A stretch of 64,000 nucleotides of DNA from Reyranella sp. (GTDB taxonomy: Bacteria > Pseudomonadota > Alphaproteobacteria > Reyranellales > Reyranellaceae), in NCBI RefSeq assembly GCF_004297265.1, contig NZ_SCUT01000007.1, forward strand, positions 156,604-220,603, read 5' to 3'. Positions 54,228 through 63,264 of the stretch are shown here, one piece after another (positions within the stretch are counted from its first letter, which is position 1; every line of letters starts with the position of its first letter). The position numbers and the translations under genes are program-made. The notes under the pieces were generated by a model. It made no database searches, was not told the DNA's origin, and saw only the letters and a program-made list of their open reading frames with translations.

Positions 54228-56540
54228 TCAGATCAGCCTGTCGAGTGTAAGCGGTAGTTCGCGCACCCTCTTGCCCGTTGCATTGAACACGGCGTTGGCA
54301 ACGGCTGCCGCTACACCAGTCGTTCCGATCTCACCGATCCCCCGCGCGCCAAGCGGCGCGCGGGGATCGGCTATGTCGGTCCACAAGACGTCGATGTCCG
54401 GCACGTCGAGATGCACCGGCACATGATAGTCGGCCAGGGACGTGCTCATGATGCGGCCAGTCCGCTCGTCGAGCAGGGTCTCCTCGGCGAGCGCCATGCC
54501 GAGGCCCATGATCATGCCGCCTTTGAACTGGCTGGTCGCGGTCTTGGTATTCAGGATGCGACCGCAATCAAAGGCGCCGACCAGACGGTCGACGCGAATT
54601 TCGCCTGTGACTTCGCTGACCCGCAGTTCGCAGAAGATCGCCGAAGTGCTGTGCATGGAGAATTTGAGGATCTCGAGGGGAGCGCCGCTTTCGCCGATCA
54701 CGCTCAGTTCGCGTCGACTGGCGCGGCGCAGGATGGAGACGAAGCTTTCCTGGCGGGCGGGATTTTCGACACTGCGCAGGCCGCCGTCGGCGAATTCGAC
54801 CTCGCTCGCCTTGAGGCCGGCCAGCGGCGTGTCGTTGCCCGCCAGCTGTATCAGTTCGGTCGCGAGCTTTCGGCTCGCCGCGCTGATCGCCGCAGCCAGC
54901 GAGGCGGTCTGAGAGGATCCGCCGGCGAAGCTTGCGAATGGCAGACTCGAATCCCCGATCGTTACCGTGACGTGGTCCAGGGGGAGGCCCAGGCGATCGG
55001 CGGTGTGTTGCCGCTGGACCGTCGCGGTCCCCATGCCCATTTCGTGGGCGGCGCTGGCGACATGGGCGTGGCCCTCGGCGTCGATGGTGATCCTCGCCGA
55101 CGAGCCGGGCATGCGCGTGAACGGGAAGGTGCCACTGGCGCAACCCATGCCGATCAGCCACTCGCCGTCGCGCCGCGTGCCCGGCTCTGGCGTGCGCCGG
55201 TCCCAGCCAATACGCGCAGCCCCCAGATCGTATGCCGCCATCATCGCGTTCTGCGAGTGTGGCGCCCCGCTCACGGGATCACGGGTCGAGGCGTTGCGTC
55301 GGCGCAGTTCGATGGGATCCATGCCGATTGCATGGGCCAGTTCGTCCATCGCGCATTCGATCGCGAAGGTGCCCGGCGTCTCGCCGGGGCCTCGCATGAA
55401 GCTGTTCGCCAGCAGGTCGAGATCGACATAATGCTGGACGACATCGAAGCTTTCGCTGGCGTAGAGCGAGCGGCCGGTGAGGCTGAACGCCTCGTCACAG
55501 ACGCTATGCAGCGGTTTGACGCCATAGCCATGGTGGAGCAGCGCCTTGAGCTTGCCGTCTGCGTCCGCCCCGAGGGCTACCCGCTGCTCGGTACGCGTGC
55601 GCCCCCCGACCAGGCGGTGCATGCTGGCGCGGGAGAGCGTGATGCGCACCGGGCGGCCCGAAAGCCTTGCGGCCGCCGCGCCGAGGATCTGATGATCCCA
55701 CATCCCCTTCGCGCCGAACCCGCCGCCGACATAGGGCGAGCTCACATGGACATCCTCTGCCTTCAGCCCGAAGATCTTCGCAAGCGAACCGGCGGTCGCG
55801 TTGATCATCTGGGTCGCGTCGTGGACGATCAGCTTTCCGTCCCGCCAGACGATCGTCGCGGCATGCGGCTCGATCGGATTATGGTTCTCCCAGGGCGTCG
55901 TATAGACGGCATCGATCTTGAACGCCGCTTCGGCCAGCTTCTTGCCGGCATCGCCCTTGTCGAGGCGGTTGCGCTCGACGAGGAGCGACTCCGGCGTGTA
56001 GGCGCTCCTTTTGCCCACCTCGAACCGGGTGCGAGCCGGCGAGGCCTCATAGCGCACGCGGACCAGAGTGGCGGCATGGTCCGCCTTCTCGCGCGTGTCG
56101 GCGAGGACCACCGCCACGACCTGCCCGTTCCAGCGAATTTCGCTGCTCTGCATGATCGGCAGGGTGTGATTTCCGGCGGCCTTGAGGTTGGTGATCCCGA
56201 TCGCCGGCGGGACGCTCATCTTGGGCGCGTTGCGGTGGGTCATGACCAGTTGGACGCCCGGCGCCGCTTCGGCCGCGGAGGTGTCCAGTTCGACGATGCG
56301 GCCACGCGCGATCGTGGAATGGACGAAGGTCGCGTAGAGGAGATCCTCCATCGGCACTTCGGCGGCGAACCGCGCCACACCGCGCACCTTGTCCGGTCCG
56401 TCGACCCGCGACTGCTGCCCGCCGAGCGCCACACGCTTGTCGATCAGCGGATCGGGGGTGCCGCCGGGCAGCCAGGCGGCCGGGACCTGGCCGAGGACAG
56501 CGCGCACGCCGCCGATGATTGCATTCTGCAGTTTGCTCAT
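54228..56540 (-). CDS. Molybdenum hydroxylase large subunit (aldehyde/xanthine oxidase family)
   Basis: Molybdopterin-cytosine-dinucleotide subunit, 770 aa, of a PaoC/YagR-like aldehyde oxidoreductase. Visible blocks are PDKVRGVARFAAEVP, HNPIEPHAATIVW, SPYVGGGFGAKGMWDHQ, FMRGPGETPGTFAIECAMDELA and, near the C-terminus, GARGIGEIGTTG with the general-base glutamate. No signal peptide. It is the third gene of a leftward trio, overlapping the FAD subunit gene by 4 bp. The substrate may be an aldehyde or N-heterocycle. Cofactor insertion genes are not in the window. Confidence 0.93.
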   Translation of the reverse strand: MSKLQNAIIGGVRAVLGQVPAAWLPGGTPDPLIDKRVALGGQQSRVDGPDKVRGVARFAAEVPMEDLLYATFVHSTIARGRIVELDTSAAEAAPGVQLVMTHRNAPKMSVPPAIGITNLKAAGNHTLPIMQSSEIRWNGQVVAVVLADTREKADHAATLVRVRYEASPARTRFEVGKRSAYTPESLLVERNRLDKGDAGKKLAEAAFKIDAVYTTPWENHNPIEPHAATIVWRDGKLIVHDATQMINATAGSLAKIFGLKAEDVHVSSPYVGGGFGAKGMWDHQILGAAAARLSGRPVRITLSRASMHRLVGGRTRTEQRVALGADADGKLKALLHHGYGVKPLHSVCDEAFSLTGRSLYASESFDVVQHYVDLDLLANSFMRGPGETPGTFAIECAMDELAHAIGMDPIELRRRNASTRDPVSGAPHSQNAMMAAYDLGAARIGWDRRTPEPGTRRDGEWLIGMGCASGTFPFTRMPGSSARITIDAEGHAHVASAAHEMGMGTATVQRQHTADRLGLPLDHVTVTIGDSSLPFASFAGGSSQTASLAAAISAASRKLATELIQLAGNDTPLAGLKASEVEFADGGLRSVENPARQESFVSILRRASRRELSVIGESGAPLEILKFSMHSTSAIFCELRVSEVTGEIRVDRLVGAFDCGRILNTKTATSQFKGGMIMGLGMALAEETLLDERTGRIMSTSLADYHVPVHLDVPDIDVLWTDIADPRAPLGARGIGEIGTTGVAAAVANAVFNATGKRVRELPLTLDRLI

Positions 56541-57523
56541 GCGCGCGCTCCCGCGAGGTCCGTCAGAACGGCGGTCACCGTTCGTTCGGCGAGGCCGATC
56601 TTGAAGGCGTTGCCGGACAGCGGCCGGGCATCGACCAGTTCTTCGCGGATCGCGGCAAGTATGGCGTCGCGGCTCGGCGCACGACCGACCAGCGCCGTTT
56701 CGGCCCGCCTCGCCCGCCATGGCTTGGCGGCGACGCCGCCGAGTGCAATGCGGACTTCGGTAACGCGCCCGTCGGCAAGCGCCAGACCACCTGCGACGGA
56801 GATCAGCGCGAAGGCGTAGCTGGAGCGGTCGCGGACCTTGCGGTATTCCGAGTGGGTGACTGCATCCGACGGCGGCGGCAGTTCGACACCGGTGATCAGC
56901 TCGCCCTGCTTCAGCACGGTCTCCACCTGCGGGGTGGCGTTCGGCAGGGCATGAAAGTCCGCGAGCGGCACCGATCGCTCGCCATCGGGCCCGGAGAGAT
57001 GGATCACGGCATCGAGCATGGCAAGGGCGACGCACATGTCGGAAGGATGCGTGGCGACGCACTGATCCGACGCGCCCAGGATGGCATGATAGCGATTGAA
57101 CCCTTCGCGTGCGTCGCAGCCCGCGCCCGGCTGCCGCTTGTTGCAGCGCGCTCCATCGACATCGTAGAAATACAGGCAGCGGGTACGCTGGAGAATGTTG
57201 CCGCCGACCGTTGCCATGTTGCGGATCTGCGCGGAGGCACCGGCGAGCAGCGCGCGTGTGAGCACCGGATAGCGGCGGCGCACGAGCGGATGGGCGGCGA
57301 GGGCGGCATTCCTGACCGACGCATCGATCAGCAGTCCGCCGCCATGGCTTTCCCGGATGCTGCCATCCAGACGGCTGACGTCCACCAGGTTGCTCGCCTG
57401 CTCCATATTCTGGCGCAGCAGATCGACGAGGTTGGTCCCGCCGCCCAGAAACCGCGTCCCGCTCCCGGCACGCGCGACGGCATCGGCCCGATCGGTCGCG
57501 CGAACATAGCCGAATGGCATCAT
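56537..57523 (-). CDS. Molybdenum hydroxylase FAD subunit with a [4Fe-4S] insertion
   Basis: FAD-binding subunit, 328 aa. FAD motifs are RFLGGGTNLVDLLR (about 24-37) and ATVGGNILQRTRC. Four cysteines at 116, 127, 136 and 155 (TRCLYFYDVDGARCNKRQPGAGCDA, then SDQCVATHPSD) form the extra [4Fe-4S] site known from PaoB and 4-hydroxybenzoyl-CoA-reductase-like subunits. It passes electrons from the small subunit's clusters to FAD. It overlaps both neighbours by 4 bp. Confidence 0.93.
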   Translation of the reverse strand: MMPFGYVRATDRADAVARAGSGTRFLGGGTNLVDLLRQNMEQASNLVDVSRLDGSIRESHGGGLLIDASVRNAALAAHPLVRRRYPVLTRALLAGASAQIRNMATVGGNILQRTRCLYFYDVDGARCNKRQPGAGCDAREGFNRYHAILGASDQCVATHPSDMCVALAMLDAVIHLSGPDGERSVPLADFHALPNATPQVETVLKQGELITGVELPPPSDAVTHSEYRKVRDRSSYAFALISVAGGLALADGRVTEVRIALGGVAAKPWRARRAETALVGRAPSRDAILAAIREELVDARPLSGNAFKIGLAERTVTAVLTDLAGARA

Positions 57524-58029
57524 CGCGCGGTCTCCGCCAGCATGTCCTCGATCGCCTCGACGATCCCGTTATGTGCGCCGCAGCGGCAGAGATTGCCGCT
57601 CATGCGCTCGCGAATCTCCGCGCGCGTCACCACCGGCGGGCCTGCAGCGACATCGAGGGTCACATAGCTGGGGTCGCCCCGGCGCAGCTCCTCCGCCATT
57701 GCGATCGCCGAGCAGATCTGGCCCGGCGTGCAATACCCGCACTGGAGTCCGTCGCGCTCGATGAAGGCCTGCTGCAGCAGGTGCAGACCGCCACGATCGC
57801 CCGCGAGGCCTTCGATCGTTCGAACGTCGCTTCCCTCCGCTTGCGCGGCGAGGGTGAGGCAGGACAGGACGCGGTTTCCGTCGAGAAGGACCGTGCAGGC
57901 CCCGCAGGCGCCCTGGTCGCAACCCTTCTTGGTGCCGGTGAGGTGGAGGTGCTCGCGCAACAGGTCGAGCAGCGAGATCCGGGCGTCGTCGGGGGGTGGA
58001 ACTTCCGCGCCGTTAACACGTATCGGCAT
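57520..58029 (-). CDS. Molybdenum hydroxylase [2Fe-2S] small subunit
   Basis: Two-cluster ferredoxin-type subunit, 169 aa. Plant-type [2Fe-2S] ligands are Cys37, 42, 45 and 57 (GCDQGACGACTVLLD...CLTL). The helical C-terminal cluster uses Cys97, 100, 148 and 150 (QCGYCTPG, NLCRCGAHNG). The ATG at 58029 has a GGAG site; an upstream GTG at 58068 would add only 13 residues. PaoA-type relatives often carry a Tat leader, which is absent here, so the enzyme is probably cytoplasmic. First gene of the trio, 70 bp after marR. Confidence 0.93.
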   Translation of the reverse strand: MPIRVNGAEVPPPDDARISLLDLLREHLHLTGTKKGCDQGACGACTVLLDGNRVLSCLTLAAQAEGSDVRTIEGLAGDRGGLHLLQQAFIERDGLQCGYCTPGQICSAIAMAEELRRGDPSYVTLDVAAGPPVVTRAEIRERMSGNLCRCGAHNGIVEAIEDMLAETAR

Positions 58030-58099
58030 ATTCGCTCCATTGCTGACGGGGCGCCGCCGCAGCAGCACTGCTCACAATGTAAAACGAACTTCGTATTAT

Positions 58100-58531
58100 T
58101 CAAGTATCGTTGTAAACGATCTTGCTGATCATCGCGATGAACTGTTTCCGTTCGTCGGGCGACAGTCGCGCAAGCATCAGCATGTACATTTGCCGATGCG
58201 CCTCGATCTGTGCCTTTGCGTAGGCTTCGCCCGCTGCAGAAAGTGTGAGCGCGACCGCCCGGCGATCGGTTTCGATGCGCTCACGCTTGAGAAAGCCGCG
58301 CTTCACCAGGCGATCGGTGGCCGAAGACAGCGTGGTCGTGGGCACCGCGAGGAAGCGGGCGACGTCGGTCGGGCCGCAACCTGCATGCTCCGCAATGTAG
58401 AGCAGCGCGGCCTTGTCCAACTCGTTCAGCGGCCCGTCGGAACGCTGCGCGTCGGCCAGCTTGTAGCGGCGCGCGAATGTGTCGAAGGCCGTGCCGAGCG
58501 CGGCGAGTTGGTCTTCCGTCGGATCACTCAT
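58100..58531 (-). CDS. MarR-family transcriptional regulator
   Basis: A 143-aa winged-helix dimeric regulator: ELDKAALLYIAEHAGCGPTDVARFLAVPTTTLSSATDRLVKRGFLKRE is the DNA-binding core, followed by the typical DRRAVALTLSAAGEAYAKAQIEAHRQMY. It lies just upstream of the molybdenum hydroxylase genes on the same strand and probably controls them in response to an aromatic or aldehyde ligand. An inverted repeat, ATCGTT-GTA-AACGAT (58106-58120), lies within its last codons and could be the operator. Confidence 0.9.
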   Translation of the reverse strand: MSDPTEDQLAALGTAFDTFARRYKLADAQRSDGPLNELDKAALLYIAEHAGCGPTDVARFLAVPTTTLSSATDRLVKRGFLKRERIETDRRAVALTLSAAGEAYAKAQIEAHRQMYMLMLARLSPDERKQFIAMISKIVYNDT

Positions 58532-58597
58532 CCTCCCCGCATATCGTGCCTTGGCATCGATTGGCCAGTGGCGACCGCGCGAAAGTAACCCCGGTCG

Positions 58598-59854
58598 CTA
58601 CTTCCGCCTGAGATAGTCGACCGCGAGATAGCTGAGCGCGCGCACGCCGTACTTGAGGGCGGGCTCGTGGACGCGGAACAGCGGCGAATGGTTGGCCGGC
58701 GCCTGCAGCGGGTCGACGTCCGGCGGCACCACGCCCAGGAAGAAGAACATGCCCGGCACCACCTGGGCGAGATAGGAGAAATCCTCGGCGCCCATCACCG
58801 GGCGCACCTCGGTGACGCGCTGGGGGTCGAGACCGTTCTTCAGGCTGGTGGTGCCCCAGTCGGTGAGCGGCGGATCGTTGTAGGTCACCGGCACGCCGTC
58901 GAAGACGGTGACGGTGGCCCTGGCGCCGGCGGCATCGGCAATGGCGCTGGCGGTCTTGTCGATGCGCTTCCGGATCTCGGCGCGCACGCCCTCGTCGTGG
59001 GTGCGGATGGTGCCTTCCATGGCGACCGAGTCCGGCAGGATGTTGTTGCGCACGCCGCCATGGATGGTCGAGACCGAGACGACCGCCGGCGAGAGGGTGG
59101 GATCGAGCTGGCGGCTGACGATGGTCTGCAACGCCAGGATGATCTGCGCCGAGGTGACGACGGGATCGATGCCGCGCCACGGCTGCGAGCCGTGCGTCTG
59201 CCGGCCCTCGACGTCGATCTTGAGGCGATCGGCGCTCGCCATCAGCCCGCCGGGGCGCAGCGCGATCACGCCCGAGCGGATGCCCGAGGTGACGTGCAGG
59301 CCGAACACCGCGGACGGCGCCGGGTTCTGCAGGCAGCCGTCGGCGATCATCGCCTCGGCGCCGCTCGGGCGGCCGTCGTTGGAGCCTTCCTCGTTGGGCT
59401 GGAAGATCAGCTTCACCGTGCCCGGGATCTCGTCCTTCATGCCGGCCAGGATCTCGGCCACGCCCATCAGGATGGCGACGTGGCAATCGTGGCCGCAGGC
59501 ATGCATCACCGGAACGGTCTGTCCGAGATACTGCTGCGTGGCCTTTGATGCGAAGGGCAGGTCGACCTTCTCCTCGACCGGCAGCGCATCCATGTCGGCC
59601 CGCAGCGCCACGACGCCGCCGGGCTTGCCGCCCTTCAGCACGCCCACGACGCCGGTGATCCCGACCCCCGTCCTCACCTCGTAGCCGAGCTTCTCCAGAT
59701 GCGCGGCGGCGAGCGCGGCGGTGCGCGTCTCCTGATAGGAAAGCTCCGGATTCTCATGAATGTCGCGTCGCCACGCGATGACCTTGTCCTCGATCTCGAG
59801 GGCAGCGGCTGAAATGCGCTCGGAGAGTTCGTTCTCGGGGGTGATGTCGTTCAT
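58598..59854 (-). CDS. M20-family amidohydrolase (hippurate/IAA-amino-acid hydrolase type)
   Basis: Metal-dependent amidohydrolase, 418 aa, removing N-acyl groups from amino acids. Family features are WRRDIHENPELSYQETRT, ADMDALPVEEK, the metal motif HACGHDCHVAILMG, the general base in FQPNEEGSNDGRPSGA, GGVRNNILPDSVAMEGTIRT in the lid domain, and MGAEDFSYLAQVVPGMFFFLG near the end. The start MNDITPENEL lacks a clear ribosome site; frames extend upstream without a better start. No signal peptide. Confidence 0.9.
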   Translation of the reverse strand: MNDITPENELSERISAAALEIEDKVIAWRRDIHENPELSYQETRTAALAAAHLEKLGYEVRTGVGITGVVGVLKGGKPGGVVALRADMDALPVEEKVDLPFASKATQQYLGQTVPVMHACGHDCHVAILMGVAEILAGMKDEIPGTVKLIFQPNEEGSNDGRPSGAEAMIADGCLQNPAPSAVFGLHVTSGIRSGVIALRPGGLMASADRLKIDVEGRQTHGSQPWRGIDPVVTSAQIILALQTIVSRQLDPTLSPAVVSVSTIHGGVRNNILPDSVAMEGTIRTHDEGVRAEIRKRIDKTASAIADAAGARATVTVFDGVPVTYNDPPLTDWGTTSLKNGLDPQRVTEVRPVMGAEDFSYLAQVVPGMFFFLGVVPPDVDPLQAPANHSPLFRVHEPALKYGVRALSYLAVDYLRRK

Positions 59855-59947
59855 GTCGTGAGTGTCGTAGACGGCGGGGCAGGCGCGCAAGGGCTTACTG
59901 TCTTTGCTTTCGTCGCGGGCGCTTGTGAACTCTTCCTGAGACGGTAC

Positions 59948-60016
59948 AGGACATCGTAGCAAAGCGAATCGTCTGGAGCCTGCAGGTGATTAAGGCGCTG
60001 GTCGGTCAGGAGCTGG
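59948..60016 (+). pseudogene. Decayed copy of the maoC gene start
   Basis: These 69 bp match 53421-53489 (end of the ribosome site plus the first 20 codons of the MaoC gene) at 62 of 69 positions. The reading frame is kept, but the ATG has become GTA and the Shine-Dalgarno sequence is lost, so it cannot be translated as such. Similarity stops abruptly at 60017. It is a fragment of a duplicated or formerly intact paralogue. Confidence 0.75.
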
Positions 60017-60040
60017 CGCAACTCAGGAAGGCCAATCGCC

Positions 60041-60487
60041 CTAAAGCTCGTCCGCCGGTGGCGACAGTTTCGGATCAGCGCCACACAGCTGCAGATGAGC
60101 GCGCGCCTGCGGCAGGGTCTGGAGGAAGCGGTCGATGCACCGCTGGATGTCATCCAGGACTTGCGGCCCTGCAACAACGATACGCTGCGCGCGCTGAAGC
60201 GATTTCAGAAGCAAGGTTGCTGCCGCGATCGGCTTGATCAGTCCCTTGTCGACCTCCACGCCCAGTTCGGTGGGCGGGCGGAGGTTGGCGAAGGAAGGCA
60301 GCTCGTAGGTCATCACCTCGAACTGCAAATCGCGATTGTCTGCCATCCTGTGAAAGACACGCAGCTTCTTGTCGAGGTCGTCCAGCCGCCAGAAAACGGA
60401 CTGGACCGTCAGAGGCTCCGGGGCCTCTTCGACGCCCTCAGTTGCAATAGCGGACAGGGCTTTCTCAATGTCGTCGGGCGTGGGCAT
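60041..60487 (-). CDS. Hypothetical protein, unknown
   Basis: A 148-aa soluble, mostly helical protein. The ATG at 60487 follows a GAGGTGA site. The N-terminal half (MPTPDDIEKALSAIATEGVEE) is acidic; the middle contains LDDLDKKLRVFHRMADNRDLQFEVMTYELPSF; the end is helical with two cysteines. No family recognised. It is divergent from lemA across 180 bp. Confidence 0.6.
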   Translation of the reverse strand: MPTPDDIEKALSAIATEGVEEAPEPLTVQSVFWRLDDLDKKLRVFHRMADNRDLQFEVMTYELPSFANLRPPTELGVEVDKGLIKPIAAATLLLKSLQRAQRIVVAGPQVLDDIQRCIDRFLQTLPQARAHLQLCGADPKLSPPADEL

Positions 60488-60667
60488 CGCGTTCACCTCG
60501 TGGTGAAAGAAGCACCGGCCGGAATCTTCTGCAACTGGGCGCTGCCCGGTCAGCAAAGCTGGCGGCGAATTGCCGGTCAACGCGAAGCGTCAGGGGGGCG
60601 TGGAACTTTCGGGAGGGAATGACGTTTCCGATGCGGCTCGACGAGCGTGGGCCTCGCGAGGAGAGTC

Positions 60668-61276
60668 ATGACTGGCACGAGATCGATCCCAAGTTCATTC
60701 CTTTCACGCCTGGCCACTGCTGTTCTCTGCCTTGCCCTGGCGTCGTGTGGGTACAACAATATCCCGACGCTCGAGGAGCAAGCGAAAGCGAAGTGGGGCG
60801 ACGTCCAGAACAACTACCAACGTCGTGCAGACTTGATCCCGAACCTGGTCGCGACGGTTCAAGGCTATGCCAAGCAGGAGAAGGACGTGTTGACCGCCGT
60901 GGTCGAGGCCCGTGCCAAGGCCACCCAGACCAGGATCGACGTGTCTCAGCTCACCGATCCGGAAAAGGTGAAGCAATTCCAGGATGCGCAGAGTCAGCTT
61001 TCTGGCGCCCTGGGCCGGCTGATCGCCATCAGCGAGAATTATCCGGACCTCAAATCGAACCAGAACTTCCTGGCGCTGCAGTCGCAGCTTGAGGGCACGG
61101 AGAATCGCATTGCCGTCGCGCGCCGCGACTACATCGAAGCAGTACGGGCCTACAATACGGAGCTCAGGACTTTTCCCGGCATGCTGTGGGCAATGACCGC
61201 CTTCCGGTCGAACAAGCCGATGGCTGAATTCACCGCCAGCGATACCGCCCAGACGCCACCGACCGTCAAGTTCTGA
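60668..61276 (+). CDS. lemA: LemA-family lipoprotein
   Basis: A 202-aa LemA protein. A lipobox LALASC places the lipidated cysteine at Cys27, so it is anchored to a membrane from the periplasmic side. The helical LemA body is seen in WGDVQNNYQRRADLIPNLVATVQGYAKQEK and NRIAVARRDYIEAVRAYNTELRTFPG. An AGGAG site precedes the ATG. It is followed after 9 bp by a TPM-domain gene, the usual LemA-YgcG pairing. Function is poorly known; envelope stress is suggested for relatives. Confidence 0.93.
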   Translation: MTGTRSIPSSFLSRLATAVLCLALASCGYNNIPTLEEQAKAKWGDVQNNYQRRADLIPNLVATVQGYAKQEKDVLTAVVEARAKATQTRIDVSQLTDPEKVKQFQDAQSQLSGALGRLIAISENYPDLKSNQNFLALQSQLEGTENRIAVARRDYIEAVRAYNTELRTFPGMLWAMTAFRSNKPMAEFTASDTAQTPPTVKF

Positions 61277-61285
61277 TCGTCGACC

Positions 61286-62050
61286 ATGCGTCTAGGTCGC
61301 TTGAGAACAGGCGCGTGGATCGCAGGATTGGCGCTGTCCCTGCTGTTCGGGTTGTCCGCATTCGCCGCCAATTTTCCGCCGTTGACGGGCCGGGTTGTCG
61401 ACGAAGCCCGCATTTTGCCGGCGTCTGCTGTCGCAGATCTGGAGTCCAAGCTCGCCGACCTCGAATCGAGGTCGGGTATCCAGCTCGTTGTCGCCACGGT
61501 GAACTCGCTCGACGGCCAGGAAATCGAGCCGTACGCCAACGAATTGTTCCGGACCTGGAAGCTCGGCGACAAGACCAGGAACAATGGCGTGTTGCTTCTG
61601 GTGGCCCCCAACCAGAAGCGCGTCCGGATCGAGGTTGGGTACGGCCTCGAGGGAACGCTGACCGATGCGCTATCGAAGGTGATCATCACCAATGCGATCG
61701 CCCCGCGTTTCAAGACAGGCGATTTCGCCGGAGGCATAACGCGCGGCGTCGACGACATCATCATCGTCCTCACGACCGATTCCTCGGAATGGCAGCAGCG
61801 TCCCTCGCTGCGCGTCGACAGCGAACCGGCCTCGGCTCCTGTGAACTGGCTCGTCATCGTCGTCATCATCGCGGTGATCGGGTTGATGATCGTGTCGCCG
61901 GCCTTCCGGTGGCTGGTGATCGGCATGCTGATGAGCGGGCGGGGCGGCGGATCGGGCGGGTTTGGCGGAGGGGGATCTTCCAGGGGCGGTGGTGGGTTCT
62001 CAGGCCGCGGGGGCTCTTCCGGCGGCGGCGGAGCGTCAGGGAGCTGGTGA
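61286..62050 (+). CDS. TPM-domain protein (YgcG family) with Gly-rich tail
   Basis: A 254-aa envelope protein. A signal peptide ends near SAFAAN. The TPM domain (about 35-165) shows GRVVDEARILP, SGIQLVVATV, NNGVLLLVAPNQKRVRIEVGYGLEGTLTD and GDFAGGITRGVDDI. A membrane helix at about 186-205 is followed by a Gly/Ser-rich tail of about 40 residues. It is encoded between lemA and a second TPM gene, whose ATG overlaps its TGA. Confidence 0.92.
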   Translation: MRLGRLRTGAWIAGLALSLLFGLSAFAANFPPLTGRVVDEARILPASAVADLESKLADLESRSGIQLVVATVNSLDGQEIEPYANELFRTWKLGDKTRNNGVLLLVAPNQKRVRIEVGYGLEGTLTDALSKVIITNAIAPRFKTGDFAGGITRGVDDIIIVLTTDSSEWQQRPSLRVDSEPASAPVNWLVIVVIIAVIGLMIVSPAFRWLVIGMLMSGRGGGSGGFGGGGSSRGGGGFSGRGGSSGGGGASGSW

Positions 62051-62664
62051 TGGAATTGAGCGAACAGGACCGCGCGCGAATCTCCTCCGCCATCCACGCC
62101 AGCGAGGCTCGTACGACGGGTGAAATCGTCTGCGTACTGGCCAGGACCTCGTCGTCGGAAGCCGTCGGCGCGCCTGTGATGCTGGCTGCGGTCATTGCGC
62201 TGGCGCTACCGTGGATGTTGATGAGCTTTACGGCGGCACCGCTGCAACTGATGCTATCGCTGCAGGTTCTGGCCTTCTTCGGTTTTCTTGCGGTCTTCTG
62301 CCTGCCACGTGTGCGCGTCGCGCTTCTGCCTCGAGCGGCGCGCCGCGCCCTCGCCCACCGCGCGGCCATGGAACAGTTCGTGAGTCGCGGCATGGCGCGA
62401 ACGCGAGAGAGGACCGGCATCCTGATCTTCGTTTCGTTGGCCGAGCGCTACGCTCGCATCATTGCTGACGAGGGCATTGCCAGTCGCGTTCCGCGGGAGG
62501 AATGGCAGGGCGCTATCGATGTTTTGAAAGGCCATATGCGGGAGGGCCACATTGCCGATGGCTTTGTCACGGCGATCGATCGGTGCGGTGCCGTTCTGGC
62601 GGCTCATTTCCCATTGGTCGAAGGGGAACGGAGCGAGCTGCCCAATCGGATCTATCTGATCTGA
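62050..62664 (+). CDS. Second TPM-domain membrane protein
   Basis: A 204-aa protein with a split TPM-like pattern. It starts SEQDRARISSAIHASEARTTGEIVCVLARTSS, has two membrane helices at about 40-85, then TGILIFVSLAERYARIIADEGIASRVPREEW and HIADGFVTAIDRCGAVLAAHFP, typical of short TPM proteins next to YgcG/LemA. Its start overlaps the previous stop by one base (TGATG), so translation is coupled. Confidence 0.9.
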   Translation: MELSEQDRARISSAIHASEARTTGEIVCVLARTSSSEAVGAPVMLAAVIALALPWMLMSFTAAPLQLMLSLQVLAFFGFLAVFCLPRVRVALLPRAARRALAHRAAMEQFVSRGMARTRERTGILIFVSLAERYARIIADEGIASRVPREEWQGAIDVLKGHMREGHIADGFVTAIDRCGAVLAAHFPLVEGERSELPNRIYLI

Positions 62665-62877
62665 AAGTCCACCCTCGGCGGGACCGGACGGATCAGGGCG
62701 CGATAGGTGAGGACCATCGTGGACCTCCCGCGAGGGCCGCGGGAATCGAACCCTTTCTCCAAGGCTGAAGGCCCCGGCGCCGTGCGCGACGGCCCGTCGC
62801 CGTCAACCCGCGCTAGGAGTCGGCAGAGACAGAACCGGGCGGCGGGGCGTGGGGCCGTAGCCAACCGGAGACACGTC

Positions 62878-63093
62878 ATGGCGCGCCGCAGTCCGAACAG
62901 CCACCAGAGCCGCATGCGAGAGCTGCCCCACGTTGCCCGCCTGCACCGGGCGGAGCCCTTCCGCCTGGCTGACAACGCAGAGTTGGAAGCTGCCGCCGAT
63001 CGGATCGCCGGGCCAAAGGGATGGGAGACGGTCGCCGGCTGGTCGCCCTCTGATGTCGACTTCAAGCTGATCCACTTCGCCACCAAGGGGTGA
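62878..63093 (+). CDS. Small hypothetical protein
   Basis: A possible 71-aa basic protein (MARRSPNSHQSRMRELPHVARLHRAEPFRLADNAELEAAA) with a CGGAG site 8 bp before the ATG. No family recognised. It is preceded by 213 bp after the TPM gene in which no other feature was found. The frame is open further upstream, which weakens the start assignment. Confidence 0.4.
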   Translation: MARRSPNSHQSRMRELPHVARLHRAEPFRLADNAELEAAADRIAGPKGWETVAGWSPSDVDFKLIHFATKG

Positions 63094-63264
63094 GGCCGAG
63101 GCGATGCAGCAATGGATCGCGGATTCCGGCGTCGAGACGCGGCCGGCGCCCGAGCCATATTGTGGGTCGCAACTCACCGTAACAGGCGGTACGACGCGCT
63201 GATGGTCGGTCCCTGGCCCCATCGTCCCGGGACGCTGCGGCCTTTGCTCACTATCCTGAAGGGC

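Noticed and set aside
62735..62770. A sequence resembling a tRNA T-arm (GGGTTCGATTCCC on the minus strand)
   Set aside because: The T-stem pairs at only three positions and no acceptor stem, D-arm or anticodon arm could be built around it.
63104..63202. A 32-codon plus-strand frame starting MQQWIADSGV
   Set aside because: No ribosome site, no family and too short to support; left unannotated.
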